Of a stretch of 6,030 bases of DNA, positions 1-5,700 are shown piece after piece. The notes under the pieces were generated by a model. That model made no database searches. It saw only the letters and a list, made by a program, of their open reading frames with translations, and was not told the DNA's origin. Source of the stretch: Rhizobiaceae bacterium (lineage in GTDB: Bacteria; Pseudomonadota; Alphaproteobacteria; Rhizobiales; Rhizobiaceae); assembly GCA_004299545.1 (NCBI GenBank), contig SCRB01001032.1, positions 1 to 6,030 on the forward strand, read 5' to 3'. The position numbers and the translations under genes were made by a program. The stretch's first letter is position 1; each line of letters starts with the position of its first letter.

Positions 1-765
1 GTCGCCGGCGCCTACGATCTGCTCAGCGACACCGGGAAGCGCAAGCGGTTCGACGATGGGGAGATAGACGCATCCGGTGCGGAGCGTCCGCAGCACCCCT
101 ACTATCGCGACTTCGCCTCCTCGGATCAGCCGCATCCCTATGCGGATGCGTCCGGCTTCGCTGACTACATGGACAACGACGATGCGTTCGCGGAATTGCT
201 GAGGCGCACGCGGCAGGCGCAGGCGAACCGGCGCGGACAGGATATGCACTATCGCCTGGCGATCGATTTCGTCGATTCGATTATGGGAGCGACGAAACGC
301 CTGACGCTGCCGGACGGCAGCACGCTCGATGTCAGGATCCCGCCTGGCCTGGTAGACGGCCAGACCATCCGCCTCAAAGGCAAGGGCGAACCGGGCGCCG
401 GCAAAGGCGGACCGGGCGATGCCCTGATCGAAGTGGAAGTCCTGCCGGACCCGCGTTTCACGCGCGACGGCGACGACATTTCCCTGGAACTGCCGATCTC
501 GCTTTCAGAAGCCGTTCTCGGGGGAAAGGTCAGGGTCCCGACGCCGACCGGTGAAGTCACCATGGCTGTGCCGAAAGGATCGAATACCGGAACGACGCTG
601 CGCCTGAAAGGGAAAGGTGCGCCGCGCCGTGGCGGGGGCCACGGCGATGAATTCGTCAGGTTGAAGGTGGTTCTGCCGAAGCCCTCCGATCCCGAACTGG
701 AAGCATTCGTCTCGGGCTGGGGCAAGGGCAAAGACTTCAATCCGCGTGAGGACAGGCCGTCATGA
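1..765 (+). CDS. cbpA: DnaJ/CbpA-type J-domain co-chaperone, C-terminal part (5' end outside window)
   Basis: This is a co-chaperone that delivers unfolded clients to DnaK and stimulates its ATPase, acting in the cytoplasm. The frame is open from base 1 to the TGA at 763, giving 254 visible residues; the ATG at 169 is internal. The first residues (AYDLLSDTGKRKRFDDGEID) are the last helix of a J domain, so the HPD motif lies upstream of the window. A linker rich in His, Tyr and Asp follows. The two beta-sandwich substrate-binding domains begin near visible residue 82 and near 156. Two glycine-rich turns of the form RLKGKG, one per domain, are typical of DnaJ C-terminal domains. No CxxCxGxG zinc fingers occur, so this is the CbpA-like (type II) class, not classical DnaJ. 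The gene ends in an ATGA overlap with cbpM, which supports the CbpA assignment and suggests translational coupling. The family is certain; the exact gene name is inferred. Confidence 0.93.
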   Translation, partial: VAGAYDLLSDTGKRKRFDDGEIDASGAERPQHPYYRDFASSDQPHPYADASGFADYMDNDDAFAELLRRTRQAQANRRGQDMHYRLAIDFVDSIMGATKRLTLPDGSTLDVRIPPGLVDGQTIRLKGKGEPGAGKGGPGDALIEVEVLPDPRFTRDGDDISLELPISLSEAVLGGKVRVPTPTGEVTMAVPKGSNTGTTLRLKGKGAPRRGGGHGDEFVRLKVVLPKPSDPELEAFVSGWGKGKDFNPREDRPS

Positions 766-1043
766 GGATGACAAAACAGGAATTCCTGAGGTCTTCGGGC
801 CTTCAGGTCCGGACGCTGGAACTATGGATCAAGCAGGAATGGCTCGTTCCCGAGGAGACGCCCGCAGGAATCCGCTTCGGCGACATCGATATCGCGCGGG
901 CGCAGTTCATCCGGGAACTGAAGACCGACATCGGCGCCAACGACGAAGGTATCGGCGTCATCCTCCATCTGGTGGACCAGCTTCACGGGATGCGGCGTGC
1001 GCTCGCCGCGCTGCACGCCAAGATGCAGGATGACGATGATTGA
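762..1043 (+). CDS. cbpM: Chaperone modulator CbpM (MerR-like)
   Basis: This 93-residue protein has the size and layout of CbpM. In E. coli, CbpM binds the J domain of CbpA and inhibits its co-chaperone activity. The N-terminal part (residues about 4-40: FLRSSGLQVRTLELWIKQEW, then LVPEE) is a degenerate MerR-type helix-turn-helix. The second half (about 45-90) is a helical segment rich in Leu, Ile and Arg, ending in DDDD. The start ATG at 762 overlaps the stop of the J-protein gene (ATGA). A GAGGA at 748-752 gives a suitable ribosome binding site; a second in-frame ATG at 768 is the alternative start. Co-transcription with the J-protein gene is very likely. The role as a modulator, rather than a DNA-binding regulator, is inferred from the family and the gene pairing. 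Confidence 0.9.
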   Translation: MRMTKQEFLRSSGLQVRTLELWIKQEWLVPEETPAGIRFGDIDIARAQFIRELKTDIGANDEGIGVILHLVDQLHGMRRALAALHAKMQDDDD

Positions 1044-1182
1044 AGGCGCCGCTGCATGCAAAAAGCCGCAAAGCGGCGGCCGGACGAGCGTCGAACTCTA
1101 TTTTCTGGAAAGCTTCACCTTCCGCCTGCTGACGACCGAAGCCGTGGTCGTGCTCGCGCCCGAGGAAGAAAAGGAGAAATAG
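1036..1182 (+). CDS. Small hypothetical protein downstream of cbpM (48 aa)
   Basis: I do not recognise this protein. From the ATG at 1036 it encodes 48 residues and overlaps the cbpM stop by 8 nt. AGGA at 1027-1030 is spaced 5 nt from this ATG, which fits better than the in-frame ATG at 1030. From about residue 15 the codons have the strong G/C third-position bias of the neighbouring genes. That part reads SVELYFLESFTFRLL and then a hydrophobic VVVLAP followed by a highly charged EEEKEK end. The hydrophobic stretch is too short for a confident membrane helix. The overlap with cbpM suggests coupled translation in the same operon. Against it: the first 15 codons contain a perfect hairpin (1065-1077), and no domain is visible. 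It may be a genuine small protein or a chance ORF. Confidence 0.42.
   Translation: MIEGAAACKKPQSGGRTSVELYFLESFTFRLLTTEAVVVLAPEEEKEK
1060..1077 (-). terminator. Intrinsic-terminator-like hairpin read on the minus strand
   Basis: On the minus strand a perfect 5-bp GC stem (GCCGC, loop TTT, GCGGC; 1077-1065) is followed directly by five T (1064-1060). On the plus strand the A-run precedes the hairpin and no T-run follows, so it would not stop the chaperone transcript. No convincing minus-strand gene lies upstream of it (1078-1600). It may end an antisense or small RNA, or be chance within the small ORF. Confidence 0.3.
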
Positions 1183-1183
1183 A

Positions 1184-1202
1184 CCTGCCGCAGCAAGGCA
1201 GG
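1184..1202 (+). other. Short perfect hairpin in the spacer after the small ORF
   Basis: CCTGCC (1184-1189) and GGCAGG (1197-1202) pair perfectly around a 7-nt loop, directly after the TAG at 1180-1182. No T-run follows, so it is not a standard intrinsic terminator. It might stabilise the 3' end of the upstream mRNA or act as a weak attenuator in the spacer before the ORF at 1228. Confidence 0.3.
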
Positions 1203-1227
1203 CCGGATTGAAAGCAGGGAGGACAGG

Positions 1228-1377
1228 ATGACCAGCACGCACGACGGCATCGCCGATATCTGGGGACCGCGAACACCATCCCTCGGCCCACATCGGTCGA
1301 TCCGCATCGACCAGAATGTCGGGGAGGAACCGGGTGCGCCTTCCTGCGCATCAGGCAGGCCGCGCCGCAGACACTGA
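1228..1377 (+). pseudogene. Probable N-terminal remnant of a molybdopterin oxidoreductase
   Basis: An ATG at 1228 has a near-ideal Shine-Dalgarno sequence (GGGAGG at 1217-1222) and opens 49 codons, ending at TGA 1375-1377. The stretch IADIWGPRTP, and the later RIDQNVGEEP, match from memory the start of a molybdopterin-dependent nitrate reductase/formate dehydrogenase-like family. There an IADIWG-RTPY segment, a W-P-R-x-D segment and EPDRWV precede a Cys-rich Fe-S motif. Here the similarity stops after GEEP. The expected RWV-x-S-x-C-V-L-C-S-x-G-C cluster is absent, so no active enzyme can be made. A +1 shift near 1334 would keep a GC3-biased frame open to the TGA at 1485-1487, but that translation is not recognisable to me. 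Alternatively it is an unrelated 49-residue protein. The family assignment is from memory and untested. Confidence 0.4.
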
Positions 1378-1596
1378 CCGTCCCTTCGCGATGTCCACCG
1401 CCGGAGGAAACCCCTGAGGCCTACGCGGTTCGCTTCGCTTCCGACGGTGAGCAACCGGCACCGAGGAAGGTGAAGAACCGCCCATGACGGTCGGCAAGCC
1501 GATAACAGGGGCTCCCGTCTCTTGCCCGAGCCGGGCCTCCTGCCTATAGAGCCTTGCCGGCTGAGTCCGGCCGTCACCAGCCGGGCCGTTCAAGTC

Positions 1597-2940
1597 ATGC
1601 GCCGCTTCGAACTCATTGAGCTTGCCGTCATGCTGGCCACTGTGGTGCAGTGGCTTATCCTGGCGACGGTGACCGGCGCGATCGTCGGAACAGGCACGAG
1701 CCTGTTCCTGCACGGCCTGTTCTTCATGACCGACCGGACCGCCCACGTGCCGCTCTGGGGGCGGATGATCCTGTTGCCGGCCGGCGGACTGCTCAACGGG
1801 CTGCTCCTCTATTACGGCTACCGGGCCAACACCGCCGGGCTGAAGGACACGCTGTTCGCGGCGGTGAACACACAAGCCGGGCGCATGCCGTTCCGGACCG
1901 TCCTCATCAAGCCTGTCGCCGCCATCGTCACGCTCGCAAGCGGCGGCTCGGCAGGAAAGGAGGGGCCATGCTCGCATATCGGCGCTTCGCTCGCGGCGGC
2001 GATCGGCAATGCGCTCCATCTGAATACGGAACTGCGCCTGCGCATCGTCGCCTGCGGGGTCAGTGCAGGCTTCGCCAGTGTGTTCGGCACGCCGATCGCC
2101 GGAGCGATCTACGGTGTCGAGGTGCTTTCAATCGGCCGTTTGCGCCACGACTTCCTGTTTCCTGCCATCGTCGCCGGCGTCGCATCGTTTCAGGTCAGCA
2201 AATTCTGGGCCGTTCCCTACCAATATTACCACCTCGCCACGCTCCCGGATTTCTCCGAGATGCTGTTCTTGAAAACGGCGATGCTCGGCATAGTCTGCGG
2301 CATCGCCGCCCTGACATTCGTGGAATTCGTGCATCGCGCAGCGCGCCTGTTCGCGCGCGTGCAGGTTCGCCTGCGCGCCTGGCCGCCGCTCATGCCGCTC
2401 AGCGGCGGTGTTCTGCTGGCGCTCCTGATCCTCATCATCCCAACTGATTATCTCGGCCTCAGCCTGCCGCTCATGGATCGTGCGCTTGCCGGCCAGCCGA
2501 TGCCCTATCTCGGCTTTTTGTGGAAATGCCTGCTCGTCGCCATAACGATCGGTTCAGGCTTCTATGGCGGCATCGTGACGCCGCAATTCGTTATCGGCGC
2601 GGTTGCCGGCAACGCTTTTGCGCCTCTCATCGGCATCGGCCCGACGATGGGTGCGGCCATCGGGTTGGTGAGCGTCGTCGCGGCGGCCTCAAACACACCG
2701 GTTGCCGCCGTCCTCATGGGCGTGGAACTGTTCGGCGGCAGCTTCGGCACGCTCTATGTCGCGGGCGCGGCGATCGCCGCCTACCTCATCATCGGCCATC
2801 GCAGTATCTATCCCGAACAGCGTTTGGCATATGCCAAGTCAAGCTGGATGCGTGTCCGGCCGGACAGACAGGTCAATATGGAGAAGGCGCGCCTCGCCCA
2901 CGGGCTGTTGCGATGGTGGCGCCGGCACCATCGCCCGTGA
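1597..2940 (+). CDS. ClC-family chloride channel/transporter, no CBS domains
   Basis: This inner-membrane anion transport protein has 447 residues from ATG 1597. The frame extends upstream to a TTG at 1522, but the added residues are Pro/Ser-rich and unlike ClC, so I prefer MRRFELIELAVML. Neither start has a good ribosome binding site. Many hydrophobic helices fill residues 10-400. The conserved GSAGKEGP is present with gating glutamate E122. FGTPIAGAIYGVEV follows at about 163-176, then GGIVTP at 324-329 (the helix-N anion motif), and Y405 aligns with the central tyrosine of E. coli ClcA. Two differences stand out: the GSGIP serine motif reads TAGLK (79-83), and the internal proton glutamate (ClcA E203) is V176, as in vertebrate ClC channels. 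The C-terminal tail is about 40 residues and basic; no CBS pair is present. The 1378-1596 stretch before it shows no convincing promoter, only a GCCGG/CCGGC hairpin (1556-1571). Confidence 0.92.
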   Translation: MRRFELIELAVMLATVVQWLILATVTGAIVGTGTSLFLHGLFFMTDRTAHVPLWGRMILLPAGGLLNGLLLYYGYRANTAGLKDTLFAAVNTQAGRMPFRTVLIKPVAAIVTLASGGSAGKEGPCSHIGASLAAAIGNALHLNTELRLRIVACGVSAGFASVFGTPIAGAIYGVEVLSIGRLRHDFLFPAIVAGVASFQVSKFWAVPYQYYHLATLPDFSEMLFLKTAMLGIVCGIAALTFVEFVHRAARLFARVQVRLRAWPPLMPLSGGVLLALLILIIPTDYLGLSLPLMDRALAGQPMPYLGFLWKCLLVAITIGSGFYGGIVTPQFVIGAVAGNAFAPLIGIGPTMGAAIGLVSVVAAASNTPVAAVLMGVELFGGSFGTLYVAGAAIAAYLIIGHRSIYPEQRLAYAKSSWMRVRPDRQVNMEKARLAHGLLRWWRRHHRP

Positions 2941-2980
2941 AAGCCTTCTTCCGGAACGGCCGCCACTTGCCGGATCGATC

Positions 2981-3538
2981 CTACGCCGCGCTCGGTCCCG
3001 GATCGTCGTCGTCATGGCGCAAGGGCAGCACGTTTGGCCCGACGGGCGCCGGCGTCCGGCGAGAGGACAGCAGCACCACGGATGATCGCTCCACCGCCGC
3101 AAGGCCCGTCTCCATGCGGGATGACTGATAGGGCCTTCCCTTGCGGCTGGCTTCGGGCTGATGGGCGACCCTGTCGAGACGGATGGTTTCCTCTCCGCCG
3201 TCCCGGCGCTTGACCGTGATGGCCTCTCCCGCCGCCAGCCCCAACAGCGCAAGGCCGCGAAGCGTGGTGACAGGCAATGTCAGGCCCGGAAAGGCATGGT
3301 CCTTGCCATGGATCAGGATTCGGTTATCGGCAGGACCGTCATCGACCGTAAAGTCGACGCGGCTGTTGATCGTCGCGACCTCGGGCGCAATGGCGTCCGG
3401 AAACACGACTTTTGCCGCCGAGAGCTTCCGGCGCAACAGGCGCAGATAGGCTTCGTCATGGATCGCACTTCGCTCGAGCAGCGTTTCGAGGATGCTGCAA
3501 TCCTTTATCGTCAATTGGCATCGTTGAGGGTCGGACAT
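2981..3538 (-). CDS. Rnk/GreA C-terminal-domain protein, diverged, with C-terminal tail
   Basis: This 185-residue protein carries the FKBP-like domain shared by Rnk and the C-termini of GreA/GreB, which contact RNA polymerase near its secondary channel. The start ATG (3538-3536) has GGAGAA about 7 nt upstream. A short helical N-terminal region (about 8-45) is too small for a GreA coiled coil and is comparable to that of Rnk. The domain spans about 52-130, with landmarks VATINSRVDF, LALLGLAAGEAI and HQPEA, matching VVTMNSRVKF, AALLGLRVGDSI and YQPEA of E. coli Rnk. Residues 131-185 form an extra low-complexity tail rich in Arg, Ser, Pro and DDDD, absent from E. coli Rnk (136 residues). It lies 182 bp downstream of rnk on the same strand and converges on the ClC gene across 40 bp. 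A transcription-elongation role or nucleotide-pool role is inferred from the family only. Confidence 0.85.
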   Translation of the reverse strand: MSDPQRCQLTIKDCSILETLLERSAIHDEAYLRLLRRKLSAAKVVFPDAIAPEVATINSRVDFTVDDGPADNRILIHGKDHAFPGLTLPVTTLRGLALLGLAAGEAITVKRRDGGEETIRLDRVAHQPEASRKGRPYQSSRMETGLAAVERSSVVLLSSRRTPAPVGPNVLPLRHDDDDPGPSAA

Positions 3539-3606
3539 GGCAATTCTCCGCCGCACCACCGCCTTGAAGCGGGCGCACCGTCATGAGAGATCCGCTTGCG
3601 TGAACA

Positions 3607-3648
3607 CCCCTGGCTCCGGCGTGCGTCTCCTTGACGTCGCGCCAGGGG
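3607..3648. repeat. 8-bp inverted repeat between the two Rnk-family genes
   Basis: CCCCTGGC (3607-3614) and GCCAGGGG (3641-3648) are perfect complements separated by 26 nt. The loop can form an inner CGTC/GACG pairing. Neither side carries a T-run, so a classical intrinsic terminator is not supported. It sits in the 182-bp gap and could be a transcript-processing or end structure for rnk, or an operator; function is unknown. Confidence 0.35.
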
Positions 3649-3720
3649 CTAGACGCCTGCGATCAGGCACCCTGAGCGGAGAGCGAGCCTGTTGTGGGAA
3701 ACGGCTCCAGCCACGACCAG

Positions 3721-4179
3721 TCAGCCCTGCCCGGCCATTGCCGAAAGGCCGGTTTCCGGCGCCCCGCCGACAGCCACGAAGGGCTGCTCGACGCTCACGA
3801 CAGTCAACTGGTGCTGTCGCCCGTCGCGCGTCAGCCAGGCGATCGACTGGCCGGTCGAAAGACCGATCAGCGCCGCGCCGATCGGGGTCAGGATCGAGAT
3901 CTTGTTTTGCGCGATGTCGGCCTCCCCGGGGAAAACCAGAGTCACGCGCCGCTGCTGCGCGCTGTCGGACCGGAACTCTACCGTAGAGCCCATCTGCACG
4001 ACATTGTCCGGCACGGAAGGCCCCGGCAGCACCTGCGCCCTGTCCATCTCGGCCTGCAGTTCCTCCGCGATATCGGGAAAGCGGTTATAGACAGCCGCGG
4101 CGAGATCCGTCAGACGCTTGCAGTCGATCTCGCTGATGACGATCCGCGGCTTCCCGCGACGTTTCACTGATTGGGTCAT
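3721..4179 (-). CDS. rnk: Nucleoside diphosphate kinase regulator Rnk
   Basis: This 152-residue protein closely follows E. coli Rnk (136 residues), a GreA/GreB-like protein that binds RNA polymerase and was first found to affect nucleoside diphosphate kinase levels. The start ATG (4179-4177) has AGGAGAG about 7 nt upstream; longer in-frame starts would add a low-similarity extension. The N-terminal helical region (about 12-50, IVISEIDCKRL to AEMDRAQVL) corresponds to the short Rnk coiled coil. The C-terminal FKBP-like domain (about 55-133) contains NVVQMGSTVEF, SILTPIGAALIGL and VVSVEQP. The short Rnk coiled coil lacks the acidic tip that GreA uses to stimulate transcript cleavage. A Gly/Ala-rich tail of about 18 residues ends the protein. 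A TTGACA box lies about 240 bp upstream of the start. The next gene downstream is a diverged relative, suggesting duplication or recruitment of a paralogue. Confidence 0.92.
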   Translation of the reverse strand: MTQSVKRRGKPRIVISEIDCKRLTDLAAAVYNRFPDIAEELQAEMDRAQVLPGPSVPDNVVQMGSTVEFRSDSAQQRRVTLVFPGEADIAQNKISILTPIGAALIGLSTGQSIAWLTRDGRQHQLTVVSVEQPFVAVGGAPETGLSAMAGQG

Positions 4180-4299
4180 GACTGGCTCTCCTGAGCGCGA
4201 GGGAAGGCGCGAAGCGAAACCGCCGCGCATAAATTGCTGGTATGTCTGTCGAAGGCGCCGTGAATCACGGAGGCCGCGCGCACACAGCCTAAGATGCGC

Positions 4300-4337
4300 C
4301 CCCGGAGTTCGGAAGGGCGCAGGGCCAAACTCCGGGG
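4300..4337. repeat. Perfect 10-bp inverted repeat upstream of rnk
   Basis: CCCCGGAGTT (4300-4309) and AACTCCGGGG (4328-4337) are exact complements with an 18-nt loop. The arms are GC-rich and would form a stable hairpin on either strand. No T-run follows on either side, so a Rho-independent terminator is not clearly supported. It lies about 120-160 bp upstream of the rnk start codon, inside the probable 5' untranslated region or promoter area. Confidence 0.5.
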
Positions 4338-4391
4338 CTACGATTCCGCGATTGGATGAATCCGGAAGAATATGGCCCAACTGGTCATCAT

Positions 4392-4446
4392 CCCAGCAAT
4401 TTGGGGGCTAATTTTTCTTTGTCAAGCAGGTCCGACCCCAACTGGG
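4392..4446. repeat. Imperfect 11-bp inverted repeat with 4-nt bulge
   Basis: CCCAG (4392-4396) plus TTGGGG (4401-4406), interrupted by CAAT, pairs with CCCCAACTGGG (4436-4446). The arms enclose an A/T-rich segment with the TTGACA box. It lies 55-110 bp past the stop codon of the monooxygenase gene. It may be an mRNA 3' structure, an operator over the rnk promoter, or the residue of a small palindromic element. Confidence 0.4.
4398..4425 (-). promoter_or_regulatory. Possible sigma70-type promoter facing rnk
   Basis: On the minus strand a consensus TTGACA (4425-4420) lies in an A/T-rich segment. With a 16-bp spacer, the -10 position reads CAAATT, only three of six matches to TATAAT. It points toward rnk, whose start is about 220 bp downstream. 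The -35 is good and the -10 weak, so this is a candidate only. Confidence 0.2.
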
Positions 4447-4500
4447 TTGCGAAACGCTGCCAATACGATCGAAACAGCCGGCCGATTTTGCTGGAATCTT

Positions 4501-5646
4501 CTATGACGCGATTGCAGCTTCGGCGAGCGGCACGGACCAGGCGTCATAGCCATAGACCCAGTCCGCATTGCCGCCCCGCTTCAGCCATTCATTGGCGAGA
4601 GAGCCTTCCTGCACCCGGCTTGTCCGCGGAATACGGGCGGCCTCGTAGCGCCTGAGTGCCTCGGCCACGTCCGCCGCGCCCGCCCCCTCGAGCGCGCGCG
4701 CCAGAACGACAGCATCCTCGATCGCCATGCAGGCACCCTGCGCCATGAAGGGCACCATCGGGTGCGCCGCGTCGCCCAGAAGCACCGCCGTTCCATGCGC
4801 CCATGCCTGCATCGGCAGCCTTACATGCAGCGCGGAGCGCGTAACCTCCTTGCACGCATCCAGAAGCGCCCGCGCCTCGGGGTGGAAGTCGGCGAAGGCC
4901 TCGCGCAGTTCCGAGACATTGCCGGCGAGCGTCCATCCTTCTTCGGCCCAGTTTTCCTGCGGCGTGGTGGCAAAGACAAAAATCTCGCTGCCGCTATTCA
5001 ACGGAAAAGTCACGATCTGGCGCTCAGGCGTCGGTCCCCACCATTTGGTGAAGCTTTCGAGATTGGGCACCCCCTCGACCCGCTCGCGCGGCACGACGGC
5101 ACGCCACGAAACGAGCCCCGTATAGCGCGGTTCGTCCGGCCCGAAGAGCGAACGCCGCACCGGTGAGTGAATGCCGTCGGCGCCGATGACGAGATCGGCC
5201 CCAACGCTGGACCCGTCGGCGAACCGCAAGGCGGCGCCGTCTCCGTCGATTGCAGCGTCCGCAACCTTGCGGCCGAGATGGATGTGCCGGTCGCCGACCT
5301 TCCGGCGGAGCGCGTCGAGCAGATCCGCCCTGTGGATCGTCAATTGCGGCGCGCCGTATTTCGCCTCCGCCGCGGCGCTCATCGGCAGGCGCGAGGTCTC
5401 CTCGCCCGTACCCCACATGCGGCTGATACGGAAGGCCGGCCGGGCCGCCGTTTCACGCAGCGACGCACCGACGCCCAGCCCGTCGAGCGCCCTGACGGCA
5501 TTGGGCGTCAGGTTGACGTCGGCGCCGACCCGCTGATAGCCGCGCGTCTGTTCATAGACCGACACGTCGTGGCCTTGCGCCATGAGCGCGATCGCAGCTG
5601 CCATGCCGCCGACGCCGCCGCCGGATATCGCCACTTTCAACGGCAT
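4501..5646 (-). CDS. Group A FAD-dependent aromatic monooxygenase, 6-hydroxynicotinate 3-monooxygenase-like
   Basis: This single-component flavin hydroxylase uses NAD(P)H and O2 to hydroxylate an aromatic ring; it has 381 residues. The start ATG (5646-5644) has GGAGGGG about 7 nt upstream and begins MPLKVAISGGGVGG. The Rossmann GxGxxG occupies residues 9-14 and the ribose-binding glutamate is E32. HRADLL is at 105-110, the DG motif (GADGIHS) has D157-G158, and the second FAD motif (GDAAHPMVPFMAQG) starts at G291. KWW at 201-203 and WVYGYD at 363-368 resemble, from memory, Pseudomonas NicC, which has similar length and the same landmarks. The NicC residue I recall as His47 is Asn45 here (ADVNLTPN), so the substrate may differ; salicylate- or hydroxybenzoate-type substrates are alternatives. 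Its upstream neighbour on the same strand, 54 bp away, is a pentapeptide-repeat-like gene; no other pathway gene is in view. Confidence 0.88.
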   Translation of the reverse strand: MPLKVAISGGGVGGMAAAIALMAQGHDVSVYEQTRGYQRVGADVNLTPNAVRALDGLGVGASLRETAARPAFRISRMWGTGEETSRLPMSAAAEAKYGAPQLTIHRADLLDALRRKVGDRHIHLGRKVADAAIDGDGAALRFADGSSVGADLVIGADGIHSPVRRSLFGPDEPRYTGLVSWRAVVPRERVEGVPNLESFTKWWGPTPERQIVTFPLNSGSEIFVFATTPQENWAEEGWTLAGNVSELREAFADFHPEARALLDACKEVTRSALHVRLPMQAWAHGTAVLLGDAAHPMVPFMAQGACMAIEDAVVLARALEGAGAADVAEALRRYEAARIPRTSRVQEGSLANEWLKRGGNADWVYGYDAWSVPLAEAAIAS

Positions 5647-5700
5647 GGTCTTTCCCCTCCGGAACAACTCGTCATTCGAATCCTGTGACTCTTTGCCGGC

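Larger units (their letters stand above)
4180..4500. other. Intergenic region between rnk and the FAD monooxygenase gene
   Basis: These 321 bp lie between two minus-strand genes and hold no ORF I can support. The part near 4390-4430 is visibly richer in A/T than the surroundings. It contains two inverted repeats (4300-4337 and 4392-4446, listed separately). It also has a 9-nt direct repeat CCCAACTGG at 4376-4384 and 4437-4445, and a widely spaced inverted pair AAATTGCTGG (4231-4240) / CCAGCAATTT (4393-4402). It must contain the 3' end of the monooxygenase transcript and probably the rnk promoter. No intact insertion sequence is visible. Confidence 0.6.

Noticed and set aside
1484..1549. 21-codon ORF as a leader peptide for the ClC gene
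   Set aside because: It has an AAGG upstream, but no regulatory codon run or attenuator structure with a T-run follows, so it cannot be separated from chance.
1098..1577. 159-codon open frame on the minus strand between the chaperone operon and ClC
   Set aside because: The translation is Arg/Ser-rich without domain features. It is antisense to the small ORF and the remnant, whose frames show better codon bias and ribosome binding sites.
1522..1596. TTG-started N-terminal extension of the ClC protein
   Set aside because: The 25 extra residues are Pro/Ser/Cys-containing and not ClC-like, and no Shine-Dalgarno precedes the TTG. ATG 1597 gives the expected start.
1351..2019. 222-codon open frame on the minus strand across the ClC gene start
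   Set aside because: It is a GC-rich shadow antisense to the ClC gene. Its translation is low-complexity Arg/Gly/Pro/Gln with no recognisable domain, while the plus-strand ClC motifs are unmistakable.
4180..4380. N-terminal extension of Rnk to an ATG at 4380
   Set aside because: The extra 67 residues run through the 10-bp inverted repeat and do not resemble Rnk. The ATG at 4179 has an AGGAGAG ribosome binding site and gives the normal family length.
5167..5688. 173-codon plus-strand open frame opposite the monooxygenase
   Set aside because: It is an antisense shadow of a gene with clear FAD motifs. The product is Arg/Ala/Val-rich and unrecognisable.
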